Notes under the pieces: generated by a model | Told to the model about the DNA's origin: nothing | The model's database searches: none | The model's input: only the letters and a program-made list of their open reading frames with translations | Source of the DNA: Gemmatimonadota bacterium | GTDB lineage: Bacteria > Gemmatimonadota > Gemmatimonadetes > Gemmatimonadales > Gemmatimonadaceae | Assembly (NCBI GenBank): GCA_021324635.1 | Contig: JAJPIS010000120.1 | Span: 1 to 48,064, forward strand | DNA: 48,064 nucleotides | Reading direction: 5' to 3' | Translations under genes and position numbers: made by a program | Shown here: in pieces, positions 40,995 to 48,064 of the stretch | Layout: each line of letters begins with the position of its first letter | Position numbering within the stretch: the stretch's first letter is position 1

Positions 40995-42094
40995 TCGAGT
41001 GCGTGTCGGTGGAAGCGCGCGTCGGCGCCTTCTCGCTTCGCGACGTGACCTTTGCCGTGCCGTCCGGCGGCTATGGCGTCGTGATCGGCCCCGCCGGGTC
41101 CGGGAAGACCACCCTCCTCGAGGTGCTCGGCGGAGTCATCCGGTCGACCACCGGCACGATTCGCCTGGGCGGCCGGGACGCGACGCGACTCGCGCCGGAG
41201 GCTCGCCGCGTCGGGCTGGTCTACCAGCACGCGTATCTCTTCCCGCACCTCAGCGTCGCCCGGAACATCGTGTACGGTGCATCCGGCGATGCCGGGGCGC
41301 GGGAGATCGCCACGCGGCTCGGTGCCGACCGCCTGTGGGCGCGCGACGTTCAGTCGCTGAGCGGGGGTGAGCGGCAGCTCGTCGCCCTTGCCCGCGCTCT
41401 CGCACGGCGCCCCGACGTGCTGCTCCTCGACGAGCCGTTCAGCGCGCTCGATCCACGCCGGCGGGCGCACGTCCGGCGGGAGGTGCGGGCGATCCACCGC
41501 GAGCTCGGGATGACCGTGTTGCAGGTCACGCACGATTTCGCGGAGGCGGGACTCCTGGGCGACGTCGCGATCCTGCTCGACGGTGGCCGGGTGCTTCAGC
41601 ACGGCGCGCCCGACGAGGTATTCCGCCGGCCCGCGTCACCGTACATCGCCGAGTTTCTGGGGGCGGAGAATGTGCTGGCCGGCACCGTCATGCCGTGCGA
41701 CGACGGCGGAGTGGCCGGAGAGGAGCTGGCCGCGGGCGGGGGTCCGGGCGGCGGCGCCGCCCACGCGTCATACCGTGCGCTCGAGTTCCGCGCTGCCGGC
41801 ACGTCGCTCACGATCGTGGCCGTTGGTGAGGCGGACCCCGGGCCGGGCCATGCGGTGATCCGTGCCGAGGAGATCGTCGTGTCGCGCGCTCCGGGCGCAT
41901 CGTCGGCTCGGAACAGCTTCCGCGGTCGCGTCATCGACGTCGCCACGACGGGCGCGCTGACCCGCGTCACCGTCGACGTCGACGGCCTCCCGCTCGTCGC
42001 CGCCCTGACGACTCGTTCCGCCCGGGAGCTGGCGCTGGCGCCTGGCGTCGATGTCTATGCGTCGTTCAAGGCCATGGCCGTGCACCTGTGTTGA
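40991..42094 (+). CDS. tungstate/molybdate-type ABC ATPase with C-terminal TOBE/Mop-like domain
   Basis: A 367-residue ATP-binding subunit: Walker A IGPAGSGKTT (34-41), Q loop VYQHAYLFPHLSV, signature LSGGERQLVALARAL, Walker B VLLLDEPFSALDP and H loop QVTHDFAEA. After residue 235 comes a linker rich in Gly/Ala, then a TOBE-like domain (about 305-365, NSFRGRVIDVATTGALTRVTVDVDGLPLVAALT) that in ModC/WtpC can sense the oxyanion. It should energise the WtpB-like permease at 37780. GTG start. Confidence 0.92.
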   Translation: MIECVSVEARVGAFSLRDVTFAVPSGGYGVVIGPAGSGKTTLLEVLGGVIRSTTGTIRLGGRDATRLAPEARRVGLVYQHAYLFPHLSVARNIVYGASGDAGAREIATRLGADRLWARDVQSLSGGERQLVALARALARRPDVLLLDEPFSALDPRRRAHVRREVRAIHRELGMTVLQVTHDFAEAGLLGDVAILLDGGRVLQHGAPDEVFRRPASPYIAEFLGAENVLAGTVMPCDDGGVAGEELAAGGGPGGGAAHASYRALEFRAAGTSLTIVAVGEADPGPGHAVIRAEEIVVSRAPGASSARNSFRGRVIDVATTGALTRVTVDVDGLPLVAALTTRSARELALAPGVDVYASFKAMAVHLC

Positions 42095-42169
42095 CGGCCC
42101 GGCGTGCCGCGGCGGCACCGGCGCGGGATGCGAGTCGCGGGCGGCATGACTGCCGGGTCAGACATCGGT

Positions 42170-42221
42170 GCGGGCGCACCCGTATGGGCGGCATGCATGC
42201 CGCCCATACGGGTGCGCCCGC
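42170..42221. repeat. perfect 52-bp palindrome between converging genes
   Basis: The two 26-bp arms meet with no spacer at 42195/42196 (GGCATG|CATGCC at the centre) and match without a single error. It lies 75 nt after the stop of the ABC ATPase and 12 nt from the stop of the minus-strand small protein. As RNA from either strand it forms a very stable hairpin, so it is probably a bidirectional terminator, although no T tract is present. Confidence 0.95.
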
Positions 42222-42233
42222 GCAGACGCGGCG

Positions 42234-42395
42234 TTACGGCAAGTAATCCCGGATGAACCGCCGGCCCGCGTACACCCCGCCGGCGGTGCCGACCATGCTC
42301 ACGAGAAAGGCCGCCATGAGGCCGCCGCGCTCGCCGAGCCACCAGCCGGCCGAGCCGCCGATCGTCGCGCCGATCGTCACCACCAAGCGTTCCAT
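42234..42395 (-). CDS. 53-residue two-span membrane protein
   Basis: A short gene at the end of the suf operon. The product starts MERLVVTIGATIGGSAGWWL and has two hydrophobic segments (about 5-19 and 26-42) rich in Gly and Ala, ending in RRFIRDYLP. A GGGAGAGG ribosome binding site lies about 4 nt before the ATG, which supports translation. The G-x(3)-G spacing suggests packed helices, somewhat like AtpZ/AtpI small proteins, but I do not assign it. The gap to the sufU paralogue upstream is 33 nt, so it is probably in the same transcript. Confidence 0.68.
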   Translation of the reverse strand: MERLVVTIGATIGGSAGWWLGERGGLMAAFLVSMVGTAGGVYAGRRFIRDYLP

Positions 42396-42428
42396 GTCGC
42401 CTCTCCCGGGGTCCTGCGAGGAGGACGA

Positions 42429-42929
42429 TCAGCGCTCCGGCGAGTGACCTGACGATGTGGCTTGCTGCACCGCGAGCCGGAGCGCTTCCCAGGGCAGCAG
42501 CGCGCAGGGCAGGCGCGCAGGGACGCGGGCGATCCCGCTCAATGCCCGGAGTGGGCCGAGCGTCTCGTCGGTCGCTGCCGCCGGATCGCCATGCAAGAGC
42601 GCCCGCAGGCGACCCTCGAGTGCTGACAGCTGGCCCGGACTCCGGCCCACGGCCAGGTCCGTCATCATCGAGGCCGACGCCTGGGAGATCGCGCACCCCT
42701 GTCCGGTGAAGCGGATCTCGCTGAGCTGCACGTTGTCGCCGGCACCCCGATCGAGCGTCACCGAGACGGTCACATCCTCACCGCAGAGCGGATTCCGCGC
42801 CGTCGCTTCTCCGTCCGGGTGTGGGAGCCGCCCCTTGCCGTGCGGCCGCCGATAGTGGGTGAGGATCAGCTCCTGATAGAGCGCCTCGCGCGCGGCGGTG
42901 TCTGGCCCGCTGGGCGAGGCGTCAGCCAT
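42429..42929 (-). CDS. sufU: second SufU-like Fe-S/zinc-dependent sulfur acceptor
   Basis: A 166-residue NifU/IscU-fold protein of the SufU type. Cys49 (NPLCGED), Cys79 (GQGCAISQASASMM) and Cys142 (ARLPCALLPWEAL) correspond to the three conserved cysteines, and the insert typical of SufU is present. The residue two after the first Cys, normally a zinc-binding Asp, is Glu51 here. SufU takes sulfur from SufS by zinc-ligand exchange. It overlaps the end of sufS by 8 nt. It is a paralogue of the copy at 44522 and is more divergent. Confidence 0.9.
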   Translation of the reverse strand: MADASPSGPDTAAREALYQELILTHYRRPHGKGRLPHPDGEATARNPLCGEDVTVSVTLDRGAGDNVQLSEIRFTGQGCAISQASASMMTDLAVGRSPGQLSALEGRLRALLHGDPAAATDETLGPLRALSGIARVPARLPCALLPWEALRLAVQQATSSGHSPER

Positions 42930-44172
42930 GCTCCACCGCGGCGCCCGCGGCCGACGCCGGTGGGTCGTCCGCGGGGGCGCCGAAGATCTCCTGGGCCGCG
43001 AGCACCCCGGCCACGAGCGCCTCCACATCGCCCTCGTCGTTGTAGACGAAGAACGACGCCCGCGCCGTGGCCGGCACCCCCATCGACCGCAGCAGCGGCT
43101 GGGCGCAATGATGACCGGCCCGGATGCAGACCTGGCGCTGGTCGAGGATCGTCGCGAGATCGTGCGCGTGGAGGCCGGCCACCGTGAAGCTCACCACGCC
43201 ACTGCGTCCGCCGGCCGGGGGTCCGTACACGCGCACGCCGGGGATCGCAGCGAGGCGGTCGCTGGCGAGAGTCGTCAGTCGGCGCTCGTGGGCACGCACC
43301 GCCGACATGCCGATCTGCGTCAGGTACGTGCACGCGGCTGCCAGCCCGACCGCGCCGGCGACGTTCGGCGTTCCCGCCTCGAGCTTGTGCGGCAGCACGT
43401 TCCACGAGGTCCGGTCGTCCCCCACGACCTCGATCATGTCGCCCCCGGTCTGGTAGGGCGGCATCTCCTCCAGGAGCGCGCGGCGTCCGATCAGCCCGCC
43501 GATGCCCATCGGCCCGCCCATCTTGTGCCCGCTGAAGGCGAAGAAGTCGGCCCCCAACGCGTCGACGTCGACCGCGAGGTGTGGCGCACTCTGCGCGCCG
43601 TCGACCACGACGACGGCGCCGACAGCGTGCGCCAGGGCCGCAACCTCGGCGACCGGGAGGATCGTGCCGATCGCGTTCGAGACGTGCGCAACGGCCACGA
43701 CTCTGGTGCGCGGCGTGATGAGCGACCGGAGGTGGTCGAGGTCCAACTCTCCCGCCGGGGTGAGCTCGGCGATGCGGAACGCGGCCCGACGCTCGATCGC
43801 GAGCTGCTGCCAGGGGACGAAGTCGGCGTGATGCTCGAGTCGCGTGACGACGATCTCGTCGCCGGCACGCACGTGGGAGCGCCCCCAGGCGGCGGCGACC
43901 AGATTGAGCGATTCGGTCGTGCCGCGGGTGAAGATCAGCCGGCGCGGGTCGTCGACGCCGAAGAACCGGCCGACGACCTGGCGAGCCTCCTGGTAGCACT
44001 CGGTCGCACGGGTCGAGAGGTCGTATGCCCCGCGGTGCGGATTGGCGTAGCTGGTCTCGTAGAAGGTCCGCTCGACGTCGAGCACGACGGCGGGCTTCTG
44101 CGCAGTGGCCGCCGAGTCGAGGTAATGGAGGTCCGGGTGGCGGGCCAGGAGTGGGAAGTCGGCGCGCCGCAT
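42922..44172 (-). CDS. sufS: SufS-type cysteine desulfurase
   Basis: A 416-residue PLP enzyme that removes sulfur from cysteine, giving alanine and a persulfide for Fe-S assembly. PLP Lys217 lies in AFSGHKMGGPMG; the active-site Cys356 lies in IRAGHHCAQPL, the group II (SufS) form. TRLEHHADFVPWQ, HVSNAIGTILPV and VVDGAQSAPH are also as expected. The ATG at 44172 overlaps the stop of the Rieske gene (ATGA). It is flanked on both sides, one gene away or directly, by SufU copies. Confidence 0.96.
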   Translation of the reverse strand: MRRADFPLLARHPDLHYLDSAATAQKPAVVLDVERTFYETSYANPHRGAYDLSTRATECYQEARQVVGRFFGVDDPRRLIFTRGTTESLNLVAAAWGRSHVRAGDEIVVTRLEHHADFVPWQQLAIERRAAFRIAELTPAGELDLDHLRSLITPRTRVVAVAHVSNAIGTILPVAEVAALAHAVGAVVVVDGAQSAPHLAVDVDALGADFFAFSGHKMGGPMGIGGLIGRRALLEEMPPYQTGGDMIEVVGDDRTSWNVLPHKLEAGTPNVAGAVGLAAACTYLTQIGMSAVRAHERRLTTLASDRLAAIPGVRVYGPPAGGRSGVVSFTVAGLHAHDLATILDQRQVCIRAGHHCAQPLLRSMGVPATARASFFVYNDEGDVEALVAGVLAAQEIFGAPADDPPASAAGAAVEHG

Positions 44173-44525
44173 CAGCGTCGCCTCGGCGCCACGAGCACGG
44201 CGCCGCCCTCGATCCGCACGGCGTACGTCGCGACATCCTCGAACGCCGGCCCGCGCCGGGCTTCGCCCGTCCGGCAGTCGAATCGCGCGCCGTGCCAGAC
44301 GCATTCGATCGAGCCATCGGGGAGGAGCTCACCCGCCGACAGCGCGTATTCCTCGTGGGAGCATCGGTCGCGGAGCGCGTGCACCGTTCCGCCGTCGTTC
44401 GCCAGCACCACCTGATCGCCGTCCGGCAACCGCACGCTCAGCAGCGTCCCCGGCGGCACATCGCTGACCGCGGCGACGCGCACGAACGTCACCGGGTCCG
44501 GGGGTGCCGAGGCGGTGCGCCTCAC
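44172..44525 (-). CDS. Rieske [2Fe-2S] ferredoxin in the suf operon
   Basis: A 117-residue Rieske-type protein resembling non-heme iron oxygenase ferredoxin subunits. The cluster ligands are Cys55-x-His57 (RCSHEEY) and Cys75-x2-His78 (ECVWHGARFD). It has no signal or membrane anchor. The GTG at 44525 overlaps the sufU stop (GTGA); a GTG at 44492 is an alternative. Rieske genes within suf operons are known in Actinobacteria; a role as electron donor or as cluster recipient is not proven. Confidence 0.92.
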   Translation of the reverse strand: MRRTASAPPDPVTFVRVAAVSDVPPGTLLSVRLPDGDQVVLANDGGTVHALRDRCSHEEYALSAGELLPDGSIECVWHGARFDCRTGEARRGPAFEDVATYAVRIEGGAVLVAPRRR

Positions 44526-44998
44526 GGCGCGCCGAAATCCGGCGGCGGCACCGACCGGAGCGGGGTGGCCGCCTCCTCGAGCGCCGCGTGCATCGCGTGC
44601 CAGGCCAGCGACGCGCACTTGACCCGGGCGGGATACTGCGACACACCGCCCAGCACCGCCAGCCGGCCCAGGGTCGGGTCCGGCGGGCTGCCGGCGGCCC
44701 GGCCCGTCACCAGCGCGTGAAATCGCTGGGCGAGCGTTTCGGCCTCATCGATCGTCCGCCCCGTCACGGCCGCGGTCATGAGCGAGGCCGACGCCTTCGA
44801 GATCGCGCACCCCGAGCCGACGAACCGGATCTCCTCGATCCGCTCCCCCGCGACCCGGACCCAGACCGTCACCTCGTCGCCGCACAGCGGATTGTGTCCG
44901 CGCGCGTGGCCGTTCGCATCGGCCAGGGGCCCGTAGTTGCGCGGCGCGCGATTGTGGTCGAGGATCACGCTCTGGTAGAGCTCGCGCACGTCGGGCAT
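44522..44998 (-). CDS. sufU: SufU Fe-S assembly sulfur acceptor
   Basis: A 158-residue SufU with Cys39 and Asp41 (NPLCGDE), Cys64 (GSGCAISKASASLM) and Cys128 (ARVKCASLAWHAM), the complete zinc site and sulfur-accepting cysteine, with spacing close to that of the Bacillus protein. It begins 7 nt after sufD. It is the canonical one of two sufU copies in this operon. Confidence 0.94.
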   Translation of the reverse strand: MPDVRELYQSVILDHNRAPRNYGPLADANGHARGHNPLCGDEVTVWVRVAGERIEEIRFVGSGCAISKASASLMTAAVTGRTIDEAETLAQRFHALVTGRAAGSPPDPTLGRLAVLGGVSQYPARVKCASLAWHAMHAALEEAATPLRSVPPPDFGAP

Positions 44999-45004
44999 GC
45001 GAGC

Positions 45005-46342
45005 TCACCCCGCCGCGAGCGCGGGCACACCGACGAACCGCTCGCGCACCAGCGACTCGAGCGTCTCGCGCACCGCCGGCGTGGCGATGCGCTGGAGCAC
45101 GTCGGCGGCGAACGCGTACGTGAGCAGTGTCCGCGCCTCCTCGGCCGCCAGCCCGCGACTCTTGAGGTAGAAGAGCGCCACCTCGTCGAGTCGACCCACC
45201 GTCGCCCCGTGCGTGCACTTCACGTCGTCGGCGAAGATCTCGAGCTGCGGCTTGGTGTCGACCTGCGCGTCGGTGGAGAGGAGGAGATTGTTGTTCGTCT
45301 GCTTACCGTCGGTCTTCTGGGCTTCCGGGTGGACGTAGACCTTCCCGTTGAAGACGCCGTGTGCCGCGCCGTCGAGAATCCCCTTGTAGACCTCGTGGCT
45401 GGCGCAGTTCGGGGCGCGGTGGACGATCCGCGTCTGGTGGTCGACGTGCTGCGCGTCGTCGGCGAGATACAGGCCGTCGAGCGTCACCTCGGCGCCCGGC
45501 GCCGCGAGATCGGTATAGATGTTGGCGCGCGAGAGCGACGCCCCGGTGGCGAACGAGAACGACGCGTAGTGGCTGTCGCGCGCCTGGCGGGCCTGCGACA
45601 GCCCGACGTGGAACGCGCGCTGGCTCTCGCGCTGGACCCGGATGTGCGCGATCCGGCTCCCGTCGCCGAGCGACAGCTCGGCGACGCTGTCGGTGAAGTA
45701 CGACGGATCACCGAGCCCGACGTAGCTCTCGATGAGGGTCGCCTGCGCGTGCGCGTCGGCGACGACGAGGATACGTGGGTAGGCGACGCCCCTGGCACCC
45801 TCGGCGTCGGTCAGGAAGAGCAGGTGGATGGGCGACTCGACGCTCACGCCGGCCGGCACATGCAGGAAGACGCCGTCGGTGAACAGCGCCGTGTTGAGCG
45901 CGGCGAAGGCGTTCCGCTCCGTGTCGGCGATCGTGGTGAGATGCCGCCGCAGCTCGGGGGTGTCGTTGGCCAGCGCGTCGGCGAGGCTGGCGACGCGGAC
46001 GCGGGCGGGGAGCCCCACCGTGGACGACAGCGACGCGGCGAAGCGCCCGTTCAGGAAGACCAGGCGCGGCCACTCCGCCCCGCGGAACGTGAACGGCTCG
46101 AGGTCGGCCGACGACACGTCGGCGACCGTCTCCGGGCCGCCGAGCCCGGCGAGCGGTGTGAAGTCGGCCTCGGCGATCGGGGCCGCGCTCGTGAAGTGCC
46201 AGTCCTCGTCGTGGCGGGTGGGGAACCCGAGTGCCTGGAACCGGTCCATGGCCGCGCGGCGGATCGGCGCCAGCCACGCCGGCGTCCGCCCGCCGTCGCG
46301 CGCGAATCGCTCGAACGCCTCGACGTACCCCTGGACGCTCAC
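45005..46342 (-). CDS. sufD: Fe-S cluster assembly protein SufD
   Basis: A 445-residue SufB/SufD-family scaffold subunit. The N-terminal helical part (RRAAMDRFQALGFPTRHDEDWHFTS) is the SufD-specific opening; the beta-helix core contains ADDAQHVDHQTRIVHRAPNCASHEVYKGILDGAAHGVFNGKVYV and the end carries LEIFADDVKCTHGATVG, with the Cys-x-His pair used at the SufB-SufD interface. GTG start overlapping the sufC stop (GTGA). Confidence 0.95.
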   Translation of the reverse strand: MSVQGYVEAFERFARDGGRTPAWLAPIRRAAMDRFQALGFPTRHDEDWHFTSAAPIAEADFTPLAGLGGPETVADVSSADLEPFTFRGAEWPRLVFLNGRFAASLSSTVGLPARVRVASLADALANDTPELRRHLTTIADTERNAFAALNTALFTDGVFLHVPAGVSVESPIHLLFLTDAEGARGVAYPRILVVADAHAQATLIESYVGLGDPSYFTDSVAELSLGDGSRIAHIRVQRESQRAFHVGLSQARQARDSHYASFSFATGASLSRANIYTDLAAPGAEVTLDGLYLADDAQHVDHQTRIVHRAPNCASHEVYKGILDGAAHGVFNGKVYVHPEAQKTDGKQTNNNLLLSTDAQVDTKPQLEIFADDVKCTHGATVGRLDEVALFYLKSRGLAAEEARTLLTYAFAADVLQRIATPAVRETLESLVRERFVGVPALAAG

Positions 46343-47132
46343 GCGCCGGTCCCGACCCCGACCCCGGCGGGAGCGGCCTCCGTCAGCCAGTCGTAGCCGC
46401 GCGCCTCCAGCTCGAGCGCCAGCTCCTTGCCGCCCGACCGGACGATGCGGCCGCCCGCGAGGACGTGCACTCGGTCGGGCACGATGTAGTTCAGGAGCCG
46501 CTGGTAGTGGGTGACGACGATCGTCGCGTTGTCGGGACGGCGGAGGGAGTTGACCCCGTGGGCGACGACGCGCAAGGCATCGATGTCGAGCCCCGAGTCC
46601 GTCTCGTCCAGGATCGCGAGCCGCGGCTCGAGGACGGCCATCTGGAGGATCTCGTTCCGCTTCTTCTCGCCGCCGGAGAATCCGGCGTTGACGAAGCGAT
46701 TGAGCATCGCGGGGTCCATGTCGACCAGCTTCAGCCGGTGCTCGACGAGCTCCAGGAACTCGATCGGGTCGATCTCGTCCAGCCCCTTGGCTTTCCGGAT
46801 CTCGTTGTACGCGGCGCGCAGGAAATACGCGTTCGTGACCCCCGGGATCTCGACCGGGTACTGGAAGGCGAGAAAGAGGCCGCGCTGGGCGCGCGTCTCG
46901 GGCTCCATCTCGAGCAGGTCCTCTCCGTCGTACGTCACGCGGCCGGCGGTGACCTCGTAGGCCGGGTGCCCGGCCAGCACCTGAGCGAGCGTGCTCTTGC
47001 CGGAGCCGTTCGGACCCATGATGGCGTGGACCTCTCCCGCGTTCACCGTCAGGGAGATGCCCCGGAGGATTTCGTTCTCGCCGATGGCGGCGTGGAGGTC
47101 GGTGATCTGGAGCACGGTGTTGTCGGTCGTCG

Positions 47133-47136
<4 letters not shown>
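46339..47136 (-). CDS. sufC: Fe-S cluster assembly ATPase SufC
   Basis: A 265-residue soluble ABC-type ATPase: Walker [13 protein letters not shown] loop [13 protein letters not shown], signature [11 protein letters not shown], Walker [13 protein letters not shown] and VTHYQRLL. These forms ([21 protein letters not shown]) are specific to SufC. It drives conformational change in the SufB-SufD scaffold. Its ATG overlaps the sufB stop. Confidence 0.97.

Positions 47137-48064
<928 letters not shown>

Overview
The window is very GC-rich with short intergenic gaps and many ATGA/GTGA gene overlaps. Gene content (LytS/LytTR regulation, several RND pumps, WtpABC oxyanion uptake, a SUF operon with SufU and a Rieske protein, an H1-tailed SWIB protein) suggests a soil-type Gram-negative bacterium, most likely Gemmatimonadota; the phylum is inferred from gene content and style only. 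I count one tRNA and 40 longer protein genes plus three short ORFs: a Cys-Cys leader peptide, a 7-codon upstream ORF and a 53-residue membrane protein.

Layout. 73-5650: tRNA-Asn, a secreted protein, a LytS/LytTR two-component pair, an exported protein and a DoxX-like protein. 5682-6835: a promoter, an apparently leaderless 25-codon leader peptide with tandem Cys codons, mutually exclusive hairpins ending in an intrinsic terminator, then a thiosulfate sulfurtransferase; this reads as a classical transcription attenuator and is the main discovery candidate. 6832-14261: tandem repeats, a promoter overlapped by palindromes, a TetR regulator and its RND efflux pump (outer-membrane channel, lipoprotein adaptor, permease). 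14289-19428: DedA-like protein, an unusual signal peptidase with Thr in the nucleophile position, proline-catabolic PruA on the opposite strand, a BNR lipoprotein and a receiver-HisKA protein lacking an ATPase domain. 19593-24821: SWIB protein, canonical LepB, DUF2231 protein, membrane protein-ThrB-ThrC and a bacilliredoxin. 24945-32855: an OmpR/histidine kinase pair followed by a second complete RND pump. 32970-34316: three small YqjD/YqjE/DUF3618-like envelope proteins. 34409-36669 (minus): NatAB-type ABC exporter.

36717-42094: a tungstate/molybdate-type ABC importer whose permease and ATPase genes are separated by a phosphoribosyltransferase-like/kinase-like fusion and a HAD-IIIA phosphatase, suggesting a small metabolite-making module tied to oxyanion uptake. 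42170-42221 is a perfect 52-bp palindrome between converging genes. 42234-48064 (minus): sufB(partial)-sufC-sufD-sufU-Rieske-sufS-second sufU, then a 53-residue membrane protein.

Recurring signal: a TANNNT hexamer lies exactly 5 or 6 nt before seven start codons (5717, 14289, 17721 minus, 17813, 27092, 36717, 40971), which points to widespread leaderless transcripts. Sulfur handling recurs at both ends of the window: a probable cysteine-responsive sulfurtransferase leader on the left and Fe-S assembly from cysteine on the right.
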